In this document: piece by piece, positions 33,970 to 42,972 of the stretch
How positions within the stretch are numbered: position 1 is the stretch's first letter
How the letters are laid out: the number at the start of each line of letters is the position of its first letter
NCBI GenBank assembly: GCA_029861955.1
Contig: JAOTYK010000013.1
Coordinates: forward strand, 1-64,000
Reading direction: 5' to 3'
Source of the DNA: Acidobacteriota bacterium
GTDB taxonomy: Bacteria; Acidobacteriota; Polarisedimenticolia; Polarisedimenticolales; Polarisedimenticolaceae
Length of the DNA: 64,000 bases
Position numbers and translations under genes: made by a program
The notes under the pieces: model-generated
Told to the model about the DNA's origin: nothing
What the model saw: only the letters and a program-made list of their open reading frames with translations
Databases searched by the model: none

Positions 33970-35435
33970 GACGGTTCAGGGTCCTTCAATTCGATGACAC
34001 CGGACTCCCGGAGTCGCTTGAGGGTGCGTAACGCGTCGGCCTCTCGCATCGGTGCGATCTGGATGATCGATCGAACATCCCAGCTGCCATCCAGACGGCT
34101 GATCATGAAGAACTCCGTCGGCGAAAAAGTCTCCGATTCCAGGTCGGCCAGGGGCTTCGTCAGCACGGCGATCTTGGAGGCGGGAAGGAAGTAGCGATAG
34201 GCCTTCTCCGCAAACTCGGCTTCCGCCTCCGCGGTCAGGCGTCGCAGGGACTCGTCACCGGGGAAACGGGCGTAGATCTCGTCGAGGATGTCCAACGACT
34301 TCTCGAACTCACCGTGTTTCATCAACACGCGTACTTCTTCGAGACGCGTGTTCAACTGATGCCCCTTGGAATCCTCCAGCGCCTCGACCGTCTGCGTGGC
34401 CTCAACCGCCTCCGAGAGATCGGCGGCGACCGACTCGACGTTATCTTTCGAGGAAGACTCGGGCTCCCAGTTGGCCAGCAGATCCTCCAGTGGTTCGCCG
34501 TCGTCGTCCTTCAACGAGGGCCCGGCGACCGGCGGTGTGGCCGTCAGGATCGTGGGTGGAGGGTCGGTCGGGGTGGGTTCTTGCGTGGAGGCTTCGGCGA
34601 CCGGAGAGGCGACCGGGGTCGGCCCGGCAGACGGCGCCGGTTCGGACTCCTCGGGCGCGGCCGCCAGTGGAATCTCGTCGTCCGCCGCCGGTAGTGTGGC
34701 GGGTAGCGCTTTCGTCGGGGCCGGAGTCTCCTTCAGGCCGCTGATCGCCACGACGCCGGCGCTGTGCAACTCGTAGAGGAACTTCTTGACGACGAATTCG
34801 CTGCCATGGGTATGCAGCAGGATGTCGTCGACGGTTCGCTCGCCGTCGATGGCCTCGAAGAGCGTCATGGCCATCTTGTTGTCCAGGACCGCCGTCGGAG
34901 GTGCGGTGCCGGTCTGACTGAGGACGATGCGCGGATTGTGGAACGTGTCTTTGATCCGTCTCATCTCGTCGTAGCGTTGCACGCCACGGAGGAGGACGTC
35001 GTCTACCCGGAGTTGGACGGCAAAGGTGACGTCCTCGTCATTGAGCTCGTTGTTGAAACGAAAGACCGCGTCCTCCCAGTCGAATAGACTGAAGATCGTC
35101 TCTTCGGCCTGCGACTCCAGATAGCGGGTCAGGTCGTCGGGGAGGATCGCCTTCATCTCGACGAGGATCTCGCCGAGCGGGCGTCGCTTACCGGTCTGTT
35201 CCTGCAACGCGCGGGAGAGGGTCTGCTCGTCGATGCTCCCACGGGCCAGCAGGAACTGCCCCAGCTTCTGCGGAGGATCGTCGGACATGCAGCCGACGAT
35301 GATCCCGTCACGAAGACAGATCGATTTGCGCACCTTTGCCCGCTCAAGTTGCAGCGTTCCGGTGGCACGTGACGTGCCAATCCATTGGAGCAAGTCGGGC
35401 AAAGGCATCGACTTCAGCGTTCCGAACAACGGCAT
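33966..35435 (-). CDS. DUF4388 (PatA-like N-terminal) domain protein
   Basis: A 489-residue cytoplasmic protein. Residues about 1-150 match the DUF4388/PatA N-terminal module: MPLFGTLKSMPLPDLLQWI, GTLQL and KLGQFLLARGSID. This is a domain common in gliding-motility and two-component regulators of myxobacteria, Acidobacteriota and cyanobacteria. A second region to about 235 includes an FEAIDGERTVDDIL winged-helix-like segment. A Pro/Ala/Thr-rich linker (about 235-310) leads to a helical C-terminus that again has a DGSWDVRSIIQI winged-helix-like end. No receiver or kinase domain is present. The ATG follows GGGAGGG; a TAGATT box (35459-35454) lies upstream. Confidence 0.78.
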   Translation of the reverse strand: MPLFGTLKSMPLPDLLQWIGTSRATGTLQLERAKVRKSICLRDGIIVGCMSDDPPQKLGQFLLARGSIDEQTLSRALQEQTGKRRPLGEILVEMKAILPDDLTRYLESQAEETIFSLFDWEDAVFRFNNELNDEDVTFAVQLRVDDVLLRGVQRYDEMRRIKDTFHNPRIVLSQTGTAPPTAVLDNKMAMTLFEAIDGERTVDDILLHTHGSEFVVKKFLYELHSAGVVAISGLKETPAPTKALPATLPAADDEIPLAAAPEESEPAPSAGPTPVASPVAEASTQEPTPTDPPPTILTATPPVAGPSLKDDDGEPLEDLLANWEPESSSKDNVESVAADLSEAVEATQTVEALEDSKGHQLNTRLEEVRVLMKHGEFEKSLDILDEIYARFPGDESLRRLTAEAEAEFAEKAYRYFLPASKIAVLTKPLADLESETFSPTEFFMISRLDGSWDVRSIIQIAPMREADALRTLKRLRESGVIELKDPEPS

Positions 35436-35503
35436 CTGGGACCCTCCCTGTTCAATCTATGTCTGGGGCGTCCGCGGGCAAGGGGAAGGACCCGTCGTCG
35501 TGA

Positions 35504-35509
35504 TAAACT
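35504..35509 (+). promoter_or_regulatory. -10 box before the 153-residue hypothetical gene
   Basis: TGATAAACT contains a TG and TAAACT. It is followed by a 57-base leader and a GGAGGG ribosome site before the ATG at 35567. Confidence 0.4.
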
Positions 35510-35566
35510 CCGGCCGAATTAGGCGGTTCGACCTAAATTTCCCGAAAAGACGGCTCGGAGGGTCCG

Positions 35567-36028
35567 ATGGAACAGTGGCGAATCCCTCAGCGCGAGGTTC
35601 CGGTCACATTACGTCTCTACAGCGGGCGGCAGTCTGAGGGTCAGTTCTTCGTCGCCGACGTCGCCGACGCCCACGGCCGGGTCTACTCCCTCACGGACCG
35701 TCTCAATGACGACGGGGAACGGTTTCTGGCGTTCTCGGGAGAGACCAGACGCTTGATCGCCAAGGCTTCAATCCTCTACCTGGTGCTGTCCGAGGACGTC
35801 GGGGAAGGGGACCCCGAGGACGCTCGCCCAACGGTCACGCTCACCTTACGCGACGGCAGCGAACTCTCCGGTGATCTGCCGTTCTCGATGCCCCCGGATC
35901 GCCATCGACTTCTGGACTTTCTCAACGCGGCGCCGGCATTCGTGCGCCTGGAAAAAGGCGGTCGTCGTTGGCTGGTCAATCGCGACGCAATCCAGGATAT
36001 CCGCGAGGACGAGGCCGAGAAGAACTAG
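35567..36028 (+). CDS. Conserved hypothetical protein, 153 aa
   Basis: No family is recognised with confidence. The protein is soluble and mainly beta-strand-like in two halves. The first half (VPVTLRLYSGRQSEGQFFVAD) and second half (PTVTLTLRDGSELSGDLPF) share a pattern of short strands ending in a Gly-turn, suggesting an internal duplication of a small beta-barrel. It ends with a charged tail. The stop interlocks with that of the convergent thiolase in a CTAG. It lies next to the DUF4388 gene in divergent orientation. Confidence 0.6.
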   Translation: MEQWRIPQREVPVTLRLYSGRQSEGQFFVADVADAHGRVYSLTDRLNDDGERFLAFSGETRRLIAKASILYLVLSEDVGEGDPEDARPTVTLTLRDGSELSGDLPFSMPPDRHRLLDFLNAAPAFVRLEKGGRRWLVNRDAIQDIREDEAEKN

Positions 36029-37209
36029 CCCGCGACCCGCTCCAGCAGTAGCGCCCCACCAAGCCCACCGGAGACGCACAGTGTCGCCAGGCCGAGACGG
36101 GCCTCCCGTCGTGCCAACTCGTGGAGCAGCGTGACGACAACCCGGTTCCCGCTACATCCGATCGGATGACCGAGCGCGATGGCACCGCCGTTGACGTTCA
36201 ACTTCTCGGGATCGAAACCAAGCTCGCGATCGACCGCAAGCACCTGCGCAGCGAACGCCTCATTCAGCTCGACCAGATCGATCTCATCCAGGGCGACCTC
36301 GGTCCGTTTGAGGAGACGTCGGACCGCAGGGACAGGACCGATGCCCATCACCTCGGGATCGACTCCCTCGACCTGATACCCGCAGACACGTGCCAGCGGC
36401 TCGAGGTTGAGTCGCTCGACCGCCTCCTCCGATGCCACCACCATGGCGGAGGCGCCGTCGGTGATGCCGCTACTGTTGGCGGCGGTGACGGTGCCGTCGG
36501 CCTGGAACACCGGTCGCATTCGTGAGATTCCGTCGGCCGTGACGCCGGCGCGGGGATGCTCGTCCCGTTCGACGGTCACGACACCCTTCCGCGTCGAGAT
36601 GTCCACTTTCATCATCTCCGCGTCGAAGCGGCCATGCTCGACGGCGATCTCCGCACGCTGTTGACTTCGGGCGGCGTAGGCATCCTGCTCTTCCCGTGAG
36701 ATCTCGCCACGCGTGGCCAGCGTCTCGGCCGTCTGACCCATCAACTTGTCGCAGATCGGGTCATGGAACCCGTCTCGATACATGCCATCGGTCAACTCCT
36801 GATGACCCATGCGGAAGCCCCAGCGGGCATCGAGCATGTAGGGGACCCGACTCATCGCCTCCATCCCGCCGGCCACGACGACCTCCGCCTCGTCCAGGCG
36901 GATGGCGCGGATCGCCGCGAGGATCGACTGCATGCCGGATAGGCAGGCCTGATTGATCGTCATGGCCGTCTTCTCGACAGGGATCTCGCTGCGAATGGCG
37001 ACCTGACGGGCGGGGTTGGGTCCGCAGCCGGCCTGGCGTGCGTGACCGAAGATCACCTGATCCACCTGGTCCGGAGCCAGCCCACTGCGGCGGATGGTCT
37101 CTTTGCAGACCGCGGTTCCGAGGTCGACGGCGGTCTGAGATGCCAGCCCCCCGTTGAACTTCCCGATCGGGGTGCGAACGGCGGCGGCCAACAGGACTGA
37201 TCGTTCCAT
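36025..37209 (-). CDS. Acetyl-CoA C-acetyltransferase (thiolase)
   Basis: A 394-residue type II thiolase that condenses or cleaves acyl-CoA units. The nucleophilic Cys is in [10 protein letters not shown] near residue 88. NEAFAAQ is the His/Asn-region motif, [14 protein letters not shown] carries the catalytic His, and the second Cys is in [11 protein letters not shown]. In most thiolases this last motif reads CxGGGxG; Ser here is a mild change. It is three bases downstream of the SAM hydrolase-like gene, so they may be co-transcribed without an obvious functional link. Confidence 0.92.
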   Translation of the reverse strand: MERSVLLAAAVRTPIGKFNGGLASQTAVDLGTAVCKETIRRSGLAPDQVDQVIFGHARQAGCGPNPARQVAIRSEIPVEKTAMTINQACLSGMQSILAAIRAIRLDEAEVVVAGGMEAMSRVPYMLDARWGFRMGHQELTDGMYRDGFHDPICDKLMGQTAETLATRGEISREEQDAYAARSQQRAEIAVEHGRFDAEMMKVDISTRKGVVTVERDEHPRAGVTADGISRMRPVFQADGTVTAANSSGITDGASAMVVASEEAVERLNLEPLARVCGYQVEGVDPEVMGIGPVPAVRRLLKRTEVALDEIDLVELNEAFAAQVLAVDRELGFDPEKLNVNGGAIALGHPIGCSGNRVVVTLLHELARREARLGLATLCVSGGLGGALLLERVAG

Positions 37210-37212
37210 GAG

Positions 37213-38025
37213 CTAGCTTCCTTTTGTCGACGCGGATCCCGGCCGGGCGACGTTGATGGAATCTCCGACGCCCCGACCGAGTGTCGTCGCGGCACTCCGC
37301 TCACGACACGCGATCTCAAGGTAGCCTGACGAGCCGATCACTGCGAACGGTCTTCCGTCGGGAGCCTGATAGTCCCGTCGTAAGCCGGAGATCTGCACAT
37401 CGCCACTTTGCACGACCAGACTCTCCGGCGCCCCGTCTTTCAGCTGGTCACGATGAAGATCGACGACCAGGTTGCCGAAGCGATCGACCCAGACGATCTC
37501 CACCGACCGCTGCTCGCCCGGTAGAAGGGGCTGCGGTCGGTCCGGCGTGGGTAACGCCGCAGCGGTTCCTAGCGCCTCGATTGTCACGCCGTTCAGGAGC
37601 TGTGCGGCGAGCGGGGCGAACAGGTCCCGGCCGTCGAAGGTGGTGGCAACCTGTTCGAGTCGCCAACGGTCGGCGTCCACGCGGATCCACGCGTCGATCG
37701 GGTGACGCGCGACCACGCGATCGAGGGCTCCGTTGTCGGGCGCGAGGAACCGGTGCCCCCGGCACGACGCGGCCAACACGTCACGGTCGCCGCCGACGCC
37801 GGGATCCACGACACAGAGATGAACACTGTTCGCCGGCGTGTACGGAAACGACGACTCGAGCACGAAGGCCGCGCTCCGAATGTCATGAGACGGAAGCTCG
37901 TGACACAGATCGACGATCGGTGTCGTCGGGGCGAGCCCACAGAGCGTGGCCTTCATCTGACCGACGTACGGATCCGCCAGACCGAAGTCCGTCGTCAGGG
38001 TCACCACCGATGCGGAGGTTTTCAT
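37213..38025 (-). CDS. SAM hydroxide adenosyltransferase (DUF62) family protein with altered active-site triad
   Basis: A 270-residue member of the family that includes SAM hydrolases and SAM-dependent halogenases. TLTTDFGLADPYVGQMK at the start, CVVDPGVGGDR in the middle (the Asp and the Arg seven residues later are two of the triad residues) and WVDRFGNLVVDL in the C-terminal domain are clear. The third triad residue is His in the usual TFHGRD motif; here it reads TFDGRDLFAP. The protein could be a hydrolase with altered chemistry or an inactive SAM-binding relative. It lacks the TFYSRE-like segment I associate with fluorinases. Confidence 0.85.
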   Translation of the reverse strand: MKTSASVVTLTTDFGLADPYVGQMKATLCGLAPTTPIVDLCHELPSHDIRSAAFVLESSFPYTPANSVHLCVVDPGVGGDRDVLAASCRGHRFLAPDNGALDRVVARHPIDAWIRVDADRWRLEQVATTFDGRDLFAPLAAQLLNGVTIEALGTAAALPTPDRPQPLLPGEQRSVEIVWVDRFGNLVVDLHRDQLKDGAPESLVVQSGDVQISGLRRDYQAPDGRPFAVIGSSGYLEIACRERSAATTLGRGVGDSINVARPGSASTKGS

Positions 38026-38071
38026 AGCCGTGTCGCCAGTCTGTCAGTGGTGAGGGCAGACGGCAAGCCGA

Positions 38072-38100
38072 TTGACACGCAAGGGTGAGGACTCGACAAT
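38072..38100 (+). promoter_or_regulatory. Promoter abutting the start of the 1016-aa envelope protein
   Basis: TTGACA at 38072-38077, a 17-base spacer and GACAAT at 38095-38100. The hexamer ends six bases before the ATG at 38107, so the mRNA would have almost no leader. Confidence 0.5.
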
Positions 38101-38106
38101 GAATGC

Positions 38107-41100
38107 ATGAAAGCGTCTCAATTGCTTGGCGGTCTCTTGCTGATCCTCGTCGCCGTGTCCACCGTAGGGGCGCAAAACGAGGTCCATCGCGGCCTGGGTT
38201 ATCTCGGGCCGCCGGAACTACTCCCGGCGTCCGCCGTGGCGGGTTCGGTCCCACCGTTGGTTTTCGTCACCGCACGTTGGGAAGACGACGGCTGGGACGA
38301 AGCCCGACGTCGTCTGACGACGGCGTCCGATCGTGGGCTCGAGACTGTCCTGGTGCTTGACGGCGATCCGGACATCTCGGCCGAAGGCGCCATCGAGTCC
38401 TGGCGGCGCTTCGTTCGCGCCGCCCATCGGGAACTGGGCACATGGGTCGATCACTACCAGATTCACGGATCCACCGGCGAGAGCGACGCGACGAACGCGG
38501 AGGACTACGCGTTCCTCCTGAAAGACAGCGCGGTTGCCCTTCGCGCCGCGGCCGCGGGGGACGACCGCGCTCCGTCCATCGTCCAGGCGACGTTGACCGG
38601 CCGGCGACTGGACTGGCAGGAACGACTCTGGAATCTGGATGTCGCGGCGTATGTCGATGTCCTACCGATCTCAATTGCGGGCGACGCTAGGGCCGACGAT
38701 CGGCGGGCGTGGTTAGGCCGCGCTCGCCAGGCCCAGTTACAACATCCGCCCGCGAGTCGTCTGTGGGCCATCGTCTCGCCCGGCTCCGATCCATGGGACG
38801 CACCGGCGGCTGCGGTCGAGGCTCTGGCGTTAGGCGCCGACCGTGGCGTAGCCCGGATGGGAGCCGGTGACACGGAGCAACTCCGGTGGCTCCTCGGTGT
38901 TCATCGGAGGGTGTCCGAAGGCTACGCCCCGGCACCTCTGGGCCAACTCTCGGTGAGCGATGGAGACGGGCAGCCGCTACCCGGTGGGTTGGCGTTGGCG
39001 CGGTTCTTCAACGACGCAGATTTCTCGACGTTGGTCGTCTTTCGCGCGCCGGGAGACACGGCGGAGTTTCCGACCGATCGGCTGGTGATCGATACGAAGC
39101 GACTTCGAAACCCGAAGCTGCTGGACCTGCATGCCGACGCCGATCGAAGCCTACGCAGCGTCTCCGTTGGCGGGAGTCGGGCCATCGTCGTTCCCCGGGG
39201 ACCGGCTCCACTCCTGGTCCGCTACGTGAAGGGTGCCGGTGGGCTGGAGGCGCCGTCTCAGGAAATCCAGCGGACCGGTAGCCGGGACCTGACGGCCGAG
39301 GAGATCATCGCCCGCTACCAGCAAGTTCAGCGTGAGCAGGACGATCGTCTCGATCGCTGGACCGGCAAGGCCCGCACCGACTTTCACTTCAAGCTCGGAA
39401 CGGGCGGCAGCTTCGATCTTTCCATCGAGAGTGTCTACTACTGGGAGCGTGGCTCCCAGGTCGAGTGGGAGCAGACCGAGTACTTCGTCAACGGGACGAA
39501 GGTTCGTTGGAAGAACATCCCCGAGATTCCGTTCTTCCAGCCGGAGAAGGTTCTGACGCTACCGTTGGATCTCACGCTGGATCGAACGTACGCCTATCGT
39601 CGCGCGGGGCTGGATCGGGTGGATGGGCGTAAGGCCTACGTGCTGGCGTTCGAGCCGATCCCCGAGCTTGCCGACCAGAGTCTCTACCGGGGAAAACTCT
39701 GGATCGATACCGAGACCTTCGAGCGGGTCAAGGCCAACGCCATCCAGACCAACCTCACATCGCCGGTCCTCTCCAACGAGGAGGTGGATCTCTTCGACAT
39801 CTCGACGGACCGCGAGGGTCGTCCCTATCGCATGCTGTCCAGGATCGAGGGGCAGCAGATCTGGTCCGCCACCGGACGGAACTTCGTCGTCCTGCGGGAC
39901 GTCGAGTTTCTCGAATACGACCTGAACCCGACGGTCGAGGAGTTCGAGGCCCGGCGTGCGGCATCTTATGCCTCCGACAACCAGATGTTGCGGGACACCG
40001 ACGACGGCTTCCGCTATCTCCAGCGGGAGGAGGACGGGACCCGCACCGTCAAGACCGAAGTGAATCGTAGTGCGATCTTCGCCGCGGCCGGTGCGTTCAA
40101 GGACGGCTCCAGCGACGGGTTCACGCCGCTGGCCGGCGTCAGCTATTTCAACTACGACCTGTTCCACAAGGACATCCAGTTCAACGTGCTGTTCGCCGGT
40201 GTGCTGGCGTTCGCAAACGGCTCCAAGCCGAATGTCTGGGGCAGCAAGTTCGACATCACCGTCGATGCGACACTCTCGGCCCTGAAGGGATCCGACGAGA
40301 GATTCGCCGGTGACGACGAGCTTGTATTCGAGACCATCGAGCGACGCTCCCAGAGTCTGGCGGTCCGGGTCTCGAGGCCGTTCGGTTCGTTCTTCAAGGC
40401 CAACCTGATCGGTTCGGCGCGGGCCTGGAGCTACTTCGACGACAAGGACACCGAGCGTCTCTTTGACGATCTGCGGATGGATCCGATGAACCCGGTTGAT
40501 CTGGAATACCGACTTCCGCAGGACCACACGCTGATCGCTACCGCGCTCGATGCCGAGTACAACCGGCGAGGCTGGTCGCTGACCGCCAACGTGACGCGGG
40601 CCAGTCGTTCCGAGTGGGAGGAGTTCGGTCTCTTCGATATCGGCAACGACACCTACCTCGTCTATGACCCGATGACGGAGGCTTATATCCCTGGAGCACC
40701 GGAGGAGGTGTTTGACTCGTTCATGCGCTGGCGGGTCTCCGCGTTCAAGGAGTGGTACCTGGCAAAGTTTCAGAAGCTCCGTGTCGCGGCGAGTTTCCTG
40801 GAAGGCGAGGACCTGGATCGGTTCTCGAAGTTTCAGTTCAGCCTTCTCGGCGCCGATCGGCTGGCGGGATTTGCCGGCAGCGGCGTGCGGTTCGATCGCG
40901 GAGTCATCGTCCGGACCGGATACGCCTTCAACCTGTTCGACGTCGTCCAGCTCGACGCCCTCGTGGAGAACGCCAGTGTCGAGGAGAAAGCGCTGGACCT
41001 CGGGAGCCAGTCGTTCACCGGTGTGCGTCTCCAGGCCAACACGGTGGGACCCTGGAAGACCGTCATCAACCTGAATTACGGCTATGCCCTGAAATCCGAC

Positions 41101-41157
41101 ATCCCGGAGCTCGAGGGCGAATCCGAGCTGTTTCTGTTGATCCTCAAGCTCTTCTGA
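38107..41157 (+). CDS. Large predicted outer-membrane protein, three-part, unknown function
   Basis: A 1016-residue protein. The N-terminus (residues 1-22) is a Sec signal peptide ending VSTVGAQ. Residues about 25-290 alternate strands and helices (PPLVFVTARWEDD, ETVLVLDGDP, VDHYQIHG), suggesting a TIM-barrel, glycosidase-like fold. Residues about 395-620 resemble a LolA/outer-membrane lipoprotein-sorting-like beta sheet (WIDTETFERVKA). Residues about 660-1016 alternate polar and apolar residues with aromatic girdles and end in LILKLF. The final Phe fits a BAM-assembled beta barrel. It stands before the sulfation locus on the same strand. No name can be given. Confidence 0.65.
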   Translation: MKASQLLGGLLLILVAVSTVGAQNEVHRGLGYLGPPELLPASAVAGSVPPLVFVTARWEDDGWDEARRRLTTASDRGLETVLVLDGDPDISAEGAIESWRRFVRAAHRELGTWVDHYQIHGSTGESDATNAEDYAFLLKDSAVALRAAAAGDDRAPSIVQATLTGRRLDWQERLWNLDVAAYVDVLPISIAGDARADDRRAWLGRARQAQLQHPPASRLWAIVSPGSDPWDAPAAAVEALALGADRGVARMGAGDTEQLRWLLGVHRRVSEGYAPAPLGQLSVSDGDGQPLPGGLALARFFNDADFSTLVVFRAPGDTAEFPTDRLVIDTKRLRNPKLLDLHADADRSLRSVSVGGSRAIVVPRGPAPLLVRYVKGAGGLEAPSQEIQRTGSRDLTAEEIIARYQQVQREQDDRLDRWTGKARTDFHFKLGTGGSFDLSIESVYYWERGSQVEWEQTEYFVNGTKVRWKNIPEIPFFQPEKVLTLPLDLTLDRTYAYRRAGLDRVDGRKAYVLAFEPIPELADQSLYRGKLWIDTETFERVKANAIQTNLTSPVLSNEEVDLFDISTDREGRPYRMLSRIEGQQIWSATGRNFVVLRDVEFLEYDLNPTVEEFEARRAASYASDNQMLRDTDDGFRYLQREEDGTRTVKTEVNRSAIFAAAGAFKDGSSDGFTPLAGVSYFNYDLFHKDIQFNVLFAGVLAFANGSKPNVWGSKFDITVDATLSALKGSDERFAGDDELVFETIERRSQSLAVRVSRPFGSFFKANLIGSARAWSYFDDKDTERLFDDLRMDPMNPVDLEYRLPQDHTLIATALDAEYNRRGWSLTANVTRASRSEWEEFGLFDIGNDTYLVYDPMTEAYIPGAPEEVFDSFMRWRVSAFKEWYLAKFQKLRVAASFLEGEDLDRFSKFQFSLLGADRLAGFAGSGVRFDRGVIVRTGYAFNLFDVVQLDALVENASVEEKALDLGSQSFTGVRLQANTVGPWKTVINLNYGYALKSDIPELEGESELFLLILKLF

Positions 41158-41231
41158 TGGGAATTTGCTATTGATTCCACGGAATTACTTCGGATATTGG
41201 AACCCGTCGCACCCTGACTGAGGAGTCCGTT

Positions 41232-42965
41232 GTGTACATCCTGGGCATCAATGCCTATCACGGTGATTCTGCTGCGTGTCTCGTAGTCGACGGCAAACTG
41301 GTTGCCGCCATCGAGGAAGAGCGGATCCGTCGGATCAAGCACTGGGCCGGATTCCCGTCCGAGGCGATCCAGTTCTGTCTCGACTACGCCGGATTGAAGA
41401 TCTCCGACATCGAACACATCGCGATCGGTCGGAACCCCTCGGCTCATCTCCACAAGAAAGTGTTGTTTGCGGTTCAGAGTCGCCCGTCGTTTGCCAAGAT
41501 CAAGGATCGTCTGGCCAACATGGGCAAGGTGCGAGATCTGCGCAGCACGTTAGCCGAGGCGCTGGAAGTCGACCCGTCGCAGATCAAGGCGACGATGCAC
41601 AACGTCGAACACCATCGTGCTCACATGGCGTCGTCGTTCCTGCTCTCGCCCTTCGACGAGGCGGCCTGCCTGACCATCGACGGCATGGGAGACTTCGTCT
41701 CCACGATGTGGGGTCACGGCAAGGGCAGTCGCATCGATGTCGACCAGTGGATCGAGTTTCCCCATTCGATGGGTCAGTTTTACACGGCGGCGACGCAGTA
41801 CATCGGCTTTCCGTATTACGGTGACGAGTACAAGGTGATGGGGCTGGCGCCCTACGGCGAGCCCGAGTATCTCGACGCGTTCCACGAGATCATCCGACTC
41901 AAGGACAACGGGAAGTTCGATCTCGATCTGGACTTCTTCAATCATCACTCCAAGGGCGCGGAGATGCAGTGGGAGAACGGTTCGCCCCAGCTGGGTGCCG
42001 TGTTCACCGACGCCTGGGCCCGACGCTTCGGTCCCGCACGACAGAAGGACGAGCCCCTCGAAACGAAGCACCTCAACATCGCCCGCTCGGTTCAGGCGAT
42101 GGCGGAGGTCGTCTATTTCCACACGCTCAACCATCTGGCCAAATCCACCGGGAGTTCGCGGGTCTGTCTGGCCGGTGGCTGCTCGTACAATTCGGTGGCC
42201 AACGGCAAGATCTTCGAGCACACACCGTTTCGCGACATGCACATCCACCCGGCCGCCGGGGACGCCGGGACGGCGGTGGGTGCCGCGTACTGGGTCTGGA
42301 ACGTCGAGCTGGGTCAGCCACGCAACTACGTTCTGCCCAACGCGTATCTCGGGCCGGAATACAGCGATGCACGGATCCGTGCCGATCTGGATGCGGCCGG
42401 GCTGCCATACGAGTGGATCGATGACGAACAGGCGCTCTGCGATCGAACCGTCTCGCGGATCGTCGAGGGCGAGGTCGTGGGCTGGTTCCAGGGACGTAGC
42501 GAGTGGGGGCCGCGGGCCCTCGGGAACCGGTCGATCGTGGTCGACCCGCGTCGCCCCGACATGAAGGAGATTCTCAACGAGCGGATCAAGCGTCGTGAGA
42601 ACTTCCGTCCCTTCGCCCCGTCGATTCTGGCGGAGCGCTCCGGCGAGTACTTCGAGGATTCGTACCCGGTGCCCTACATGCAGCAGGTCTACATGATCCG
42701 GCCGGAGAAGCGTGCCGAGATTCCCGCGGTGACCCACGAGGACGGCACCGGTCGCCTGCAGACGGTCGCCAGGGAAGAGAACCCTTTGTACCACCGACTG
42801 ATCTCGACTTTCGGCGAGAAGACCGGAACGCCGATCGTTCTTAACACCTCGTTCAACGAGAACGAGCCGGTGGTCAACGAACCGGGGCACGCCATCGATT
42901 GCTTTACGCGCACAAAGATGGACGTGCTGGTCGTGGGGAAGGCCTTCCTCCGTAAGGAAGGTTAG
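41232..42965 (+). CDS. Carbamoyltransferase (NodU/CmcH/TobZ family)
   Basis: A 577-residue O-carbamoyltransferase that moves a carbamoyl group from carbamoyl phosphate, via carbamoyl-AMP, to a sugar hydroxyl. The N-terminal Kae1-like domain starts YILGINAYHGDSAACLV and has the metal-binding HNVEHHRAHMASSF and LTIDGMGDF. The C-terminal YrdC-like domain has FQGRSEWGPRALGNRS and LNTSFNENEPVV. The GTG at 41232 follows AGGAG. First gene of a co-directional set with sulfotransferases and sugar enzymes, so a glycan acceptor is likely. Confidence 0.93.
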   Translation: MYILGINAYHGDSAACLVVDGKLVAAIEEERIRRIKHWAGFPSEAIQFCLDYAGLKISDIEHIAIGRNPSAHLHKKVLFAVQSRPSFAKIKDRLANMGKVRDLRSTLAEALEVDPSQIKATMHNVEHHRAHMASSFLLSPFDEAACLTIDGMGDFVSTMWGHGKGSRIDVDQWIEFPHSMGQFYTAATQYIGFPYYGDEYKVMGLAPYGEPEYLDAFHEIIRLKDNGKFDLDLDFFNHHSKGAEMQWENGSPQLGAVFTDAWARRFGPARQKDEPLETKHLNIARSVQAMAEVVYFHTLNHLAKSTGSSRVCLAGGCSYNSVANGKIFEHTPFRDMHIHPAAGDAGTAVGAAYWVWNVELGQPRNYVLPNAYLGPEYSDARIRADLDAAGLPYEWIDDEQALCDRTVSRIVEGEVVGWFQGRSEWGPRALGNRSIVVDPRRPDMKEILNERIKRRENFRPFAPSILAERSGEYFEDSYPVPYMQQVYMIRPEKRAEIPAVTHEDGTGRLQTVAREENPLYHRLISTFGEKTGTPIVLNTSFNENEPVVNEPGHAIDCFTRTKMDVLVVGKAFLRKEG

Positions 42966-42972
42966 CGGGACG

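Noticed and set aside
37213-38025. Assignment as a fluorinase or chlorinase
   Set aside because: The diagnostic fluorinase segment (TFYSRE-like) is not present, and the sequence keeps the hydrolase-type VVDPGVG and GRD residues.
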